Shown here: positions 45,555 to 56,148 of the stretch, in pieces
How positions within the stretch are numbered: position 1 is the first letter of the stretch
How the letters are laid out: each line of letters starts with the position of its first letter
Assembly (NCBI GenBank): GCA_029215795.1
Contig: JARDYH010000001.1
Location: 194,439,654 to 194,503,653 of the forward strand
DNA from: Anniella stebbinsi
Taxonomy: Eukaryota; Chordata; Lepidosauria; Squamata; Anniellidae
Reading direction: 5' to 3'
Length of the DNA stretch: 64,000 nucleotides
Notes under the pieces: generated by a model
The model's input: the letters and a program-made list of their open reading frames with translations, nothing else
The model's database searches: none
Told to the model about the DNA's origin: nothing
Program-made: the position numbers and the translations under genes

Positions 45555-46440
45555 AAAATGTGGGTGTGATAACCCATTTCTTTTTCACGAAGGGTGGGAA
45601 ACTTCTACCAGCAGGCATCCGGGTTTTTAAAGCTAAAATTGTGTCTCAGATTCTGTCTGGAGCACCGATCTGGTTTCCTTATTCTAAGAGCTTTCCTAAA
45701 AGAACTCAATCCTACTTTCTTAGGTTAATATTCAGTATTCCCATGCCTGGCATGAATTTTGTCCACATTTGGCTCCATTGCTATCTTGTGCTTTCTCCCA
45801 ATTCTCTGGCTTGTAAGGTATTGTCAGACTCTTTTGAATCTCCTTGGATGAAAGCTGGTGGTGCAAAAAGATATGGTCTCTCATCCTCATATTTGTTATC
45901 TATGGACTTGGAAAGAGCCAAATATACTGTTAAATAGAGATTACTGGACATAGACTATCAGGAGCTCCAAGGAGCTGCTGAGGATGGTTAATTATCCCTA
46001 AATATAGAAGGCATTCTCCTTAGCAAAGTTTAATGTTCTCCTGTCCAAACTATTTAAGGGCAGATTTAACAAAGTTCCAGTGAATAACAGATGCTGACCC
46101 AGTAACAACATTGAGCTGGGAGTCCATTTTTCATGTTCTATTCCACTGTAGTTATTATCAAGAGGCCAGAAAAGACCTAATATACCCTATTATGCAGTTT
46201 TTTCCTGGTCGCTCTCTTGAATTCCTATGGGTATTCTTCTCCAGGGCACCAATAAGTCAATTACTGAGCAAGTGGCTAAATTTCTGGACCTGGCTATTCT
46301 CACTCATGATTGTCTGATTATTTCTTTTAAATTTATTAATTATATATCCTTCCGTTTCTACTAATATGTATTTTTTATTAATGTGTGTGTATTTAACATG
46401 ATACACTAATGGTTTGTAAGTAAAGATTTTTGTGTTGTAG
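45555..46440 (+). mobile_element. Decayed LINE-like sequence, class uncertain
   Basis: Two plus-strand fragments separated by stops and frame breaks read like the end of a LINE protein. The first has KIVSQILSGAPIWFPYSKSF and SPNSLACKVL (45560-45937). The second has ESIFHVLFHCSYYQEARKDL (46111-46317). The His/Cys-containing 'HVLFHC-x-YYxxAR' motif is common near the C-terminus of several non-LTR retrotransposon proteins. It does not match the L2 copies in this window. Clade assignment was not possible. Confidence 0.45.
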
Positions 46441-47495
46441 TACAGAGTATCTTTCAGAGTACCTTTTTTATAACCGAAACAGCAACTGGTGTGCTATTCA
46501 AGCAGCATAAACTTACTGAAACAGTGTAATTTAAAGTCTTGAGCGGATTTAATGCAGAAACGTTGGCAGTTGTCCTGGAGCCAATGAATCAGTTAAAGGG
46601 AAATATTCTTCTGCAGTTCTCATTGACTGAAAACATACCACATACTCAGAGATCAAGAATGAACAAAGAACTTGTCAACTGCAAAGGAGCTTGAGTATTA
46701 ACTGAGAATAGCAGGAGGCTACTATGCTATTCCCAGGGCCTACTAATGCACACTGTTGGTGCAAAATAAATATTTGTCTAGATACTGTTAATGCTGTTAA
46801 CAGTATTAGCACTGTTTCAAAACAGCCATTTGCACTGCTGGAACTTATTGTGCATGTAGAAAGGAAGAAGTCTGAATCATTGGTAAGCTCGTTCTTACTT
46901 TTGGGCTTACAATGACAAATGTGTAATGGTATCTCCCTTTTCGCTCTTCCTCAAATGGCTTAGGTTTTATTTCATATTAACAAAATCCCAATAATAATGG
47001 TGGAAGAGGCTGATGCATGGAAGGCCTTTATATCGCAAAACCCTATTGTGGGGTATAATGTATCCCTTGGAGCTCTGAGGGAAAGGGAATGATACAGCTT
47101 CATGTAGCATTACTGGAGTTAGGGATTCCCCCTCAGTTATTTCTAGATAAGAAATATCTAGAAGATAAGCTCCCTTAATTTGAATATGGGACATTTTAAC
47201 CTCTGTTGTTAATTAGACTGTGACATAACACAGCTTGGACTACTTATCCTTCCTCCCAAGCTTTCCTCTCCTCAGCTTCCCTCCATATCTGTCAACAGCA
47301 TCAGCATTCACCCTGTTGACCAGGCACACATTGCTCCCTACATTCTGTCATTCTCAACTCATGTTGCTTCCTGAACAAAACTTAAAAATAACAAAACAAA
47401 AAGTCCCTTCCTCTCCATTTTCTCAGCTAAAACTCTGGTTCAAACTCTGGTGATCTCCTGCCTCAACTACTATAATCTTCACTACCACAATACAA
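46441..47495. other. Single-copy sequence, no gene seen
   Basis: Nothing recognised. Confidence 0.4.
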
Positions 47496-47585
47496 CTCCC
47501 ATGATCCATCACCATTGGTTATGCTGGCCAGGGTTGAAGGCGGTTGTAGGCCAAAACATCTGGAGGGCCACAAGCTGCCCATCTC
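47496..47585. mobile_element. Short palindromic MITE fragment (second family)
   Basis: ATACAACTCCCATGATCC and GGCCAAAACATCTGGAGGGC are present with the right end CCACAAGCTGCCCATC. The left end is incomplete. Further pieces of the family lie at about 47655-47750 and 48136-48185. Confidence 0.65.
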
Positions 47586-48521
47586 TCTCTTACTGCATCT
47601 TAGAATTCTCACCTTGACCCAAAACTCTGCTGCCAAAATCACCCATCACTCCTATTGCCAAGGATAGATCACTTGATGCCCTTCAGATGTTTTGGTCTAC
47701 ACCTTTCTACATGACAGCTAGGACAGCCAACGGTCAAGGATTAATTACTTATTTTATATTCCATCTTTCTGCCAAAAATGGTGCTCAAGTTGGCTAGCAA
47801 TAATAAAATACAGACTAAAAACAGAACCTCATCTAAAACAATAGAAACAAATCAACTAAAAACACAACAATAAAAAAACAGTACCCAACTAATAAAACCT
47901 ACTTCAGCAAAAAGCCAGCTTGCATGCCCATGGCCTGCCTGAATAAAAACATATTTGCCTGCTGTCAAAAGACAATAAAGAGAGCAGCAAACGGGCCTCC
48001 CTCAGCAGACAACTCCAGAGTCACTGAGAAGACACTCTCTCGTATCTCCATCAAATATCCCTCCAATGGCAGTGGGACCAAGAGAAGGGCTTCACCAAAA
48101 ATCTTAAAATCCAGGCAGGCCCGTATGGACTAATTATGTTAGTTGTAATCCAAAACATTTTGAGGGTACCAGTTTGCCTACCTCTCCCTCAGACCATATG
48201 ATCCCTCCCTCTGAAATCCTTTGATTGGCATCCCATTTACTTCCATTTCTATCACAACCCCCCCCCCCCCTGCTCTGAGCTTTAAAATTCTCCCTGGCCC
48301 TACTCTCTGATTTGGCTCTGGTTTCATTAACTTCCTGCCCATGATTTCTGCTCCTTCAGCTCTATCACCCTCAGTCACCCAAGGGTTTCTCATTCTCTGT
48401 GACAACGTCACCCATTCTCCCTTGCTGTTTAGAATGATTGGACCCCCTTCCCTGAACAAGCACGTGGTGCCCACGCCTGTCTTTCCCTCCCACTGCTGTT
48501 TTCCTCATTCTCTATTTCAAA
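47586..48521. other. Mixed single-copy sequence and MITE pieces
   Basis: A left-half MITE piece (CCCTTCAGATGTTTTGGTC) lies near 47680 and a right-half piece (TCCAAAACATTTTGAGGG) near 48150. They may be the two halves of one element split by about 400 bp. No gene recognised. A poly(C) run lies at 48259-48270. Confidence 0.4.
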
Positions 48522-49124
48522 TTGCTCCTGAATTTTAGTGTCACTCCAACTGTCCAGCAGGTCAAGGGTTCCGTGGCACCACCAAGAAACCACATGGCCA
48601 TGTCAAGCAGGTGGAACAGCCACCTCCAAATAACCAGCGATATCTGCATTCTCAGCCATGTTGTATTAATGCAATGCCGCTCTGCCACCTTTACGGACTC
48701 CCATAATGTTGTGCTGTGCCAGTCAACAATATGGAATGACGAGGAGGTGGAAGGGCACTCCCACCCTGTCATTGTCACTGCCATCGTCATCATAACCACA
48801 GCCCCCTCAACCACCCCCACACAGCGCCTCATTTCGCCATGGTACAAGTACATGGGCAGGCACTGGTGCTTTCATGGTGAAACCAGAAAAAAATACTGCA
48901 TTTCCCCTCGTTCTGAAATAGCATGGGATAAGAAGGAGGAAAGTGCAGGAAAGCCATGTCAAGTAAAGCATCCCCCCAAAATTCCATGCTTGAGGAACGA
49001 TGAATGCACAACAAAACACAGGTGTAGTGATACCCTAAGTTTGGATCTATCAAACATTTTTAGAGCTTGTCATGGGAATCATAAAGACATGAATTTTCCC
49101 ATCATAACTATTCTGAAATACTAA
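48522..49124 (+). other. Unidentified 200-codon open frame
   Basis: This is the longest open frame in the window without recognisable transposon homology. The predicted product has a Thr/Ile/Val-rich middle (VIVTAIVIITTAPSTTP, about residues 82-98) and a Cys-rich C-terminal third (WCFHGETRKKYC and later CLRNDECTTKHRC). No known domain is recognised. A 113-codon minus-strand frame overlaps. There is no convincing promoter or splice context. It could be chance, a decayed exon or an unknown repeat. Confidence 0.2.
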
Positions 49125-50432
49125 CTTTCCTCATAAAAGAACTCCATTTACTATCAACCTGGAGCACTTGCTTGTAAAGAGAAGGCACGAACAACAACAA
49201 AAAAACTACTGAGAAACCACCATATAATTCTTGATGTTATGTGGTTAAAAGCTAGGGAAAATACACTGGGTAGGATTCTCATGCGTGGAGGCTTTTAAGT
49301 TCTCGTGGGGAGGGGTGCTGAAAAAAATGTTTAAAAAATCAGTTCAAGTCACATTAACATACTTCAGATGTTTTGGGCAAAATAGCTCTTCCTCGGATGC
49401 AATACTACTTTCTGGGTATGAAATTACTCTGCACTCCCTTCAAATGCTCTCGGCGATATCCAACATTGCTCGAATAGACTTCTGCTCATTGGGACTTCCC
49501 CATCCTCTCCCAACACTCCCCCTCCTGCACACTTCCAAAACTTGCTTTGGAGGATCCCCCAACACTCCAGAGCACATTGGGGGAGCAAGGACTGCGGAGT
49601 GGAGGGGGAATCCACTCCTCTGACAGATGCCATTCTGCCAGCAGACAGACATAATTGTATTTACCCTCTTGAAAGCAGCTCAACAGGGCGAAACCTTCAG
49701 TTGGACATGGGTTGGAGAATCTGAACTGACTCCTGATAGGTTTGCTGTCTTCCACGAGTTGACATTCTTCAAAGAAACTTTATCTTACATCACTTTACAC
49801 ATGATAGTCTATTTGTTCTTTTCAGATGACTGAATGATAGTTAGCTGACTGATTCATCATCATGGAAACAACTTTTTTTATTCAGTCACACTGGCACCCA
49901 CACAAAAGTGCCAGAGAGAGTAGATAATTATGCATCAGCCCCTGCAATATAGCTAAGATACAGTTTTCTATTAATCATTTCTGTGACTCTATTAAGTGTG
50001 CTACCTGACGAATGCATGCTCTATACTGCAGAGTGCTTTCTTCCAGCATTTGGCACTTCAAGGGGGTGGCGAATTGAGAGTATTGACTTATAGTGTTGAG
50101 TGGGAAGTTTGTACAGTCAGAGAAAAAAAGCATAGCGCAGGAATACATTCACTGTGGGATTTTCTGGAGTGTGAGGGACATTTAGAAGGATCAGGAAGCA
50201 CCATCCCTTAACTTCGCAGTTTTTAATTTTAAAAAGATATTATTTCTCATTTATCTGTCAAGCTTGACTAACAGCAAAAAAATACCCCCCCCAAAAAAAA
50301 AGTCCGAAGAAATTTCTAACACCTTTCAGAAGGGGTGGAATTCATTCCTAAATGCCATCAAAATTTTAACAGTTGCTTCCAAGTGTTTAGACAACAAGCA
50401 CATACAAGTGTGACAAACATATGACTGATCAG
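49125..50432. other. Single-copy sequence, no gene seen
   Basis: Several frames overlap on both strands at 49285-49833; none is recognisable. Nothing repetitive identified. Confidence 0.4.
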
Positions 50433-50590
50433 AGCTGGGGGCATCGCTTATAGAGCACATACTTGTCATGAGGAAAGTACAAGGTTCAATCTCTGGTAAT
50501 TCCAGTGAATGAAGTGGCAGGGGAGAGCCACACTGAGCAGAATGGGCAGTGGTGAGATAGATGGATCAATAGTCCTCGTAAATTCAAGAA
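50433..50590 (+). mobile_element. tRNA-derived SINE (second type), diverged
   Basis: GGGGGCATCGCTTATAGAGC (A-box side) is followed by ACAAGGTTCAATCTCTGG (B-box side, cf. GGTTCAATCCC). The body has GGGGAGAGCCAC, GAGCAGAATGGGCAG and GATAGATGGATCAATAGTC. The order fits a common squamate tRNA SINE as I know it. The 3' end is unclear. Confidence 0.65.
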
Positions 50591-51189
50591 ATTTTCTGGA
50601 TTTCTAGATAATGGCATCAAGGTTTTAGGAACCCAAGCAATCCAGTGGTCCGGATTTTTCCAATTCTCGTTTCAGGAATTTAAAAGATAGTTTGACAAAC
50701 ACTTGTAAAATAGTAAAAATAATTTCTAGTACCAACATTGGTAGGCAAAACACCTACCTAAGGAAGAATTTGCAAGAAATGGGGATTGGGAATGGAAGGA
50801 TCATTTATTTTGTTGCTTCATCATTGTGTTGTTCTTGGTTCTGATAACCTCTTATGGGATGGCTTTAGCTCTCCTTTTTAATGGCAGGTGTTACTAGATT
50901 TTATTATTTGTGTTGCTTTGGAATCCATTGTGGCATTTCTATTGTAATATTTGTATTATGTCTTTTAAACTTTGTTTTAAACTTTTTTGTACATCACCCA
51001 AAGAATCATGTTATGGAGTGATTAATAAATATAAACAATAAACTATATAAATAAACTATCTAACAAGAGTTCTAGGTTTCTCTTTTTAAGTGATTCTGTT
51101 CACTGGGGATGAGTCACAGCAATAATCATGGTAATTTTGTTCTATGAAGTGAAGTGTTGTTTTTAAAGAAAAACACAAAAATGCCACTT
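50591..51189. other. AT-rich single-copy sequence, no gene seen
   Basis: Nothing recognised. Confidence 0.4.
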
Positions 51190-51345
51190 TGCATTGACTA
51201 AGCAGCCACAAAGATGAATTAATTCTGTTTCCAAAACTGTTGACCCTGCAGCTGTATTCCTGGAAACAACAATGAAAACATCATCACTACCATCGCCATT
51301 GATGTCACCTTCTTCAAAATTCCAGGTGAATAATTCTCGCGTTAT
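51190..51345 (-). other. Possible exon-like fragment with FG-GAP-type motif
   Basis: The minus-strand frame (open 51163-51495) contains GDINGDGSDDV, which fits the calcium-binding loop of FG-GAP/integrin-alpha-type beta-propeller repeats (GD-x-NGDG-x-DD-hydrophobic). The rest is not recognisable and splice sites are weak. Its upstream part overlaps a transposon end. It could be a lone exon, a pseudo-exon or chance, and no gene is claimed. Confidence 0.2.
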
Positions 51346-51449
51346 AGAGCAAAATGAGTACTTTGAATACAAATTAATTGTAAGCAAGTTAGTTCTTGCC
51401 ATCTTAAACTGCTGAACATGTTTAAGTAATGTGTAGAACGCAAGACAAT

Positions 51450-51677
51450 GGCTGAATTCGGACAACACGATAGTCAATGGTGGGGTAATAATCAACTTTA
51501 CAGTTGTTCATCTAGGGGCACTCCCCACACAACATGGTAATAAATAATCAACTGTGGTGTGGATTAGGATCAGCGCTGAGTTGACTATGGCAGCATTCGG
51601 ACAACACGATAGTCAATACAACTGACGATTGTTTCCCCCCCCCCCCCAGTTGCTTATTGTGTCGTCCGAATTCAGCC
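51450..51677. mobile_element. TIR element with 3-bp flanking repeat (Harbinger-like), short copy
   Basis: The left end GGCTGAATTCGGACAACACG is the inverse of the right end CGTCCGAATTCAGCC. Flanking AAT triplets lie at 51447-51449 and 51678-51680. A second left-end sequence (GGCAGCATTCGGACAACACG) starts inside at 51589, so either a mini copy inserted into an older one or an internal deletion joined two elements. Non-coding. The 3-bp duplication suggests a PIF/Harbinger-like mechanism, though the TWA preference is not seen. Confidence 0.7.
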
Positions 51678-51786
51678 AATGTGGAGGATAAAGCAAGGAG
51701 ATACAAGCTAGAATTACCTTCAATATATTTTAATGGGAGAGGGGTAGGCATATGCTTAAGTGTCTCACTAACATCAGTGAGACTTA

Positions 51787-51787
51787 A

Positions 51788-51823
<36 letters not shown>

Positions 51824-52082
51824 TTATTTATTTCTTACCCGCCTCTTCCTCCAGATCGAGGCGGGGAACAACATCAATACAAACAATATAAAATACATAC
51901 AACTGATTAAAAGCATTTAAAATAAATATATTATTAAAATATCAACCAAGTCTTAAAATTCGACTGGGTAGGCCTGCCGGAAGAGATCAGTCTTAATAGC
52001 TCTCTTAAATTCCGGAAGACTGGTAAATTGGCGGATCTCTCCCGCCAGGTCATTCCACAGTCTGGGAGCGGCAGAAGAGAAG
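51787..52082 (-). mobile_element. CR1/L2-clade LINE 3' end, 5'-truncated
   Basis: The (TTA)n tail lies at 51787-51822, followed by TCTTACCCGCCTCTTCCTCC (complement of the 3' UTR). The RT C-terminus reads LFSSAAPRLWNDL on the minus strand. Truncated at 52082, directly beside another copy in the same orientation. Confidence 0.88.
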
Positions 52083-52110
52083 AGACAATGCTTTTCTTTC
52101 ATCATCATCA

Positions 52111-52572
52111 ATAATAATAATAATAATGTTTATTTATAACCCGCCTCTCCCTACGGATCGAGGTGGGGAACACAATACACATACAAACATGACAGAGTTA
52201 AAAAATTAAAACAAGAGAAACACATCATTAAAACAGTTAAAATTCATCCGGATAGGCCTGTCGGAAAAGAACAGTCTTCACGACTCCCTTGAATTCGTGA
52301 AGACTGTCAGTTTGTCTAACCTCCTCCGGCAGACCATTCCATAGTCTGGGAGCCATAGAAGAGAAGGACCTCTGGGTAACACTCACCAGCCTAGTTCTGG
52401 CTGGCTTGAGTATGTTCTTCCCAGAGGACCTAAGAGTGCGGGGCGGATTGTATGGGAGAAGGCGATCCCGTAGGTAGCCTGGGCCCAAACCATGTAGGGC
52501 TTTAAAGCTAATAACCAACACTTTATACTTCGCCCAGAAACTGACTGGCAGCCAGTGAAGTGATTTTAAAAC
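52111..52572 (-). mobile_element. CR1/L2-clade LINE, 5'-truncated, RT C-terminus in frame
   Basis: The tail lies at 52111-52128. The minus-strand frame 52237-52602 is open from within the RT: LKSLHWLPVSFWAKYKVLVI, then FKALHGLGPGYLRDRLLPYN, MAPRLWNGLPEEV and the QAYPDEF end followed by a stop. There is no internal stop, so this copy is fairly young, but it lacks everything upstream of the C-terminal domain. Confidence 0.9.
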
Positions 52573-52881
52573 TTCCCCAACACACAAAGGGTTAAATAGC
52601 AAAGTTTCCAGAGCAAACGGTACTTCTCTTCTTTGGAGTGGGGTGGGGGGTGGGGAGAAAAGGAATTACTATCTAAATTCAAGCACAGCCCAAATCTGTC
52701 CAATACCTCTGCCACTTCTTTATTAAAATGTGCTAAGAAGAAGACGGCTCCTCTTCATGCCAAGATTTGGCCAGCAAGTGAATGGAGCTTCAGTTCAGCT
52801 GCAGCCACCCTCTTGACACAATTCGTAGACAGCCCTGTTTTGCTCACATCTGCTTTGTCCCCCAATCAAACAAAGGCCTTG
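52573..52881. other. Single-copy sequence, no gene seen
   Basis: Nothing recognised. Confidence 0.4.
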
Positions 52882-52940
52882 TTTTTATTTATTTATTTAT
52901 TACATTATTATACCACCTAATATCCGAAGCTCTCTATTCC
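52882..52940 (-). mobile_element. CR1/L2-clade LINE 3' end fragment
   Basis: TTTATTTATTTATTACATTA, then ACCACCTAATATCCGAAGC and TCTCT. Complement of the (AATA)-tailed 3' end, diverged. Confidence 0.65.
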
Positions 52941-54099
52941 CCTCTGCAACAAGGAAGCCTATCAAGCCCATCCTTTCACTGAGCAGTCCCTCCCCTTGGG
53001 AGACATTCCCTGCCTTCTGCTCTCCCCCAGCTGAGCACAACCAGGGCTGCTAAAGATGTAAGTGGAGAAGGAGTGGCTTCCTCAGTGCTCACCACTGACC
53101 CAAATAAGGCCTGCCAGTACCCTGTCCTCAAAAGGCCTCCTGCGTCATATCAAGATTTTTGTGGCCTACAAAGTGATGTCAGATTGACCAAGGAAGACGG
53201 GACAAACTTTGGGACAATCCAGCTCCGTAAAAGTAGCTTGAGTAACAGAAGTCACATCTTCCTCTCATTGTAAGTACTTCAAGCTGTCCACCTTAAGAGC
53301 CTAAAGCTATTGATTGAGTGACTGACGACAACATGCTGAATTCTGAAATTTATGAAAAATCCCATTCTACCTGGATTGTGCCAAAAAAGGACTGAACCCA
53401 CTCTTGGCCACAGTCCCCTAAATTTCTCTGAACTTCCACAACCAAAAAAACCCTTGATTTTTTTCCCTAACATGGTACATGAACCTATTCTGTAGGTATG
53501 TTGTCATCTCCAATACATCTAGTGCTGTACTTCACATGCACAGCTTCACAGATCTGTACAGACATTAACACCAGAGAGAAATGTAGGGGGCACAGATAAC
53601 CTGTGCTGTTCCTGACTTCCACACGTTGATCAGAACTTATGAATAGGGCAAGTGTACGCCCCAACACTCATAGGCTCTAAAAACACGGTCTGGAGGGTTA
53701 TTGTCACACATAGGTCCCTGTAGCCAAGCTCTAATCAGTGTTTGGGGGTCAGAGGTAGGAGCAGAAGCTGCAACCCATTCACACATTCATTTCTGCACTG
53801 TTTGACCATTTTACAGGGCTTGTGTAAAATGCTTGCAGTTTAGGTCAGATTCCATGTAACTTTTATTCATATGTAGTTAATCCAAACAAAAGAAGTGTGA
53901 AGATACAAGATTCAGTAACAGAAACAGAAGATATCCTTTTAAGAAAAAGAGACTGGCTACAGAATATATAAAAACAGAACTGGCAGAAAAGCAGAAGCCA
54001 CACAAAGAGATGCCATTCAGGAAATAGCACTACCATATCATTATGTTTAAGAATTTTCCTCATATTTTACAGAGAGGTTTTAGTAAAGCAAGAGAGACT
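52941..54099. other. Single-copy sequence, no gene seen
   Basis: Nothing recognised. Confidence 0.45.
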
Positions 54100-54107
54100 T
54101 TCTATGT

Positions 54108-54427
54108 TAGGGTGACCAGATAAAATCCAGGTCAGGGCTCATGTGACTTTAACAGTTGTCGAGAAAAGGGAATTTCAGCCAGAGTCATTTGTATGCAATT
54201 AGTTCCTGGTGAAATTCCCTCTTCATCACAACAGTTAAAGTTGCAGGGGCCCTGCCTTCTTTTGTATATGGTCACTCTAGGATAGTGCCTGCACCTTTAA
54301 CAGTTGTGATGAAGAGGGAATTTCACCAGGAACTAATTGCATACAAATGACACTGGCTGAAATTCCCTTTTCTCTACAACTATTAAAGTTACATGAGCCT
54401 TGACCTGAATTTTATCTGGTCACCCTA
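54108..54427 (+). mobile_element. Palindromic hAT-type MITE, copy 9 (320 bp)
   Basis: It starts TAGGGTGACC and ends GGTCACCCTA. Perfect 8-bp flanking repeats TTCTATGT lie at 54100-54107 and 54428-54435. Plus-orientation centre, 'B'-type ends. Confidence 0.95.
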
Positions 54428-54435
54428 TTCTATGT

Positions 54436-54749
54436 GAAGGAGCTAAAGTAGTAACAAAGCCATTCGTTTTAACAACGATGGGGTGTTTGGACGATCACAA
54501 GAGTAAATGAAGCCATTGTGGCTTCTCCCCTTGCCCCGCACCAACCACGATTTGTATAATTACCCACAATACAGTGCGGATTGCTATGCAATTCGAACCC
54601 AGCATGTGCAAGGTGGAGTGGCTTCTTACCCATCTCACAACCCTTACTACAAGCCATGGGTTGTGAATTGGGTAAGAAGACACCCTTGCCACGCACTGCT
54701 CCAGGTTTGGATGATGAGGCAACTCGTGCTGCAATGTCAGGCCCAGAGG
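54436..54749. other. Unidentified sequence with opposite open frames
   Basis: A minus-strand frame of 136 codons (54469-54879) and a plus-strand frame of 125 codons (54507-54884) cover the same DNA. Neither is recognisable. Inverted words (ACAACCCTTACTACAAGCC ... GGGTTGTGAATTGGGTAAG) suggest an unknown repeat. Confidence 0.3.
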
Positions 54750-55085
54750 CCAACTCTAGCTTTCCATGGGTCCCAGAGTTCCCCAGAAGGCCACACTCCC
54801 TTCTTCTGCCCCCACCCACTATCCACTGACCACCAATCCTTCCGTGGTTTCCTGGCTTTTGTGCAGTTCTTTCCCCCATTCTAAAAGGTCAGACTGCCTC
54901 TCCTAAGGTTTAGTTATGGGCAGTAAGAGATTTAAGCTAACATACGCTGGTATTTTTGGCCTCACTCTTTTGCCCCCTCCCCCTTTGCCCCCAGCTATCA
55001 TTGGAATGCAGCCCCGCAAGAGCTTCTCTGAAATGGATTCGGCCCTTGGGCTGAAAGAGGATTTGCACCCTGCAGTAGCCCAATC
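54750..55085 (+). repeat. Fragment of the CAGGGGTG-ended repeat family
   Basis: Shares GGCAGTAAGAG, TTTTGGCCT, GGAATGCAGCCCC-like and CTTGGGCTGA words in the same order with 56690-56887, and the CCCAGAGTTCCCCAGAAGGC block with 25620-25650. The ends are not preserved. Confidence 0.5.
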
Positions 55086-56148
55086 AAGACATTACCAGTG
55101 CATGTAAAAAGAACATGCCTCCAGAAAAGAAAAGTTGAAATTGGCAAATGAGACAAAGCTGAAAGAACACTATATATAGATATGATCCTTGTTGGTCCTC
55201 TAATCCCAGCTCCACTATTCTAAGAAATGTTTACTTTTCCCCATTATCCTATTTTCGCAAAAGAGCCACCCTAAGTCAGCTTCCAGCTTGCAACTACATG
55301 CCACTAATCCTATCTACTGTTGAGGATTTCTGTATCAGGGAGTGTTGAAAATAATTATATGTTAATCGTCTTTCAGCCTTACTACAGAAACTCAAACACA
55401 CTGACCTGGTTGTAGCGTACAAGCACACTGTCCTCTGGATTAGACGACAATGTAAAACGTCAGTCTCTTAGCCCAGTTGAGGAATAGATACCTAAAAACA
55501 GGAACAAAATGAATTTGCAGGGATACAGGCATTACTCCTTGAAATGTATTTTTAAGAAATGTATAATGCTCAGTCTGAAAATGGTCTCAAAATAATCTAG
55601 GGAAAAGAACATTTTTAGAATGCAATCCTATGCAGGCTAAGACAGGAAAAAAAAAGTCCTTAAAATTCCCAGCATTCTCCAGCCAGCATGATGGTTGGGA
55701 AATGCCGAGAGTTGTGGGGTTTTTTGTTTTTTGGTCAACACATGCATAAGATTGTGCCCTTAAGCTGCTTAACTAACGGCCAAGAAAGCATTAAATAGAA
55801 AATTCTAGAAAGGAAACACAGTTACATTAAAAACAGAATTGTAACTCAAAGGAAACATGGGCTCTTTTGTTATGTATGTGTGTATGCATTATAAATTAAA
55901 TTAACATGCTTAGTTATAATACTAAGAAGGAATACCTTAAATTGTTTAAGGTTAATCACATGAAAAAGAGATGAACATGAGAGCCGTTAATGTAAAATTT
56001 ATGTAGGAAAGTTTCTGATGTTTTGAGATTCCAACCAGAATCTGCTGAAATTTAATCACTGAGTGGAGTGAAATTTCTGACAATGCAGGATACGCTGGAA
56101 CTGGAGTTGTTTAATGCTTTCAATAACTGCTGACTAGAGAATCTGGAT
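55086..56148. other. Single-copy sequence, no gene seen
   Basis: A piece like the short MITE centre (AGCCAGCATGATGGTTGGG) lies near 55680. Otherwise nothing recognised. Confidence 0.4.

Noticed and set aside
50433..50590. Functional tRNA gene
   Set aside because: A- and B-box-like sequences are present, but the cloverleaf is not closed and the sequence continues as a SINE body.
518..54427. The repeated palindromes as a CRISPR array or attachment-site array
   Set aside because: Spacing is irregular over tens of kilobases, each copy has its own target duplication, and the genome is a vertebrate one.
54469..54884. Two opposite 125-136-codon frames as genes
   Set aside because: Both cover the same DNA, neither is recognisable, and the region overlaps a dispersed repeat fragment.
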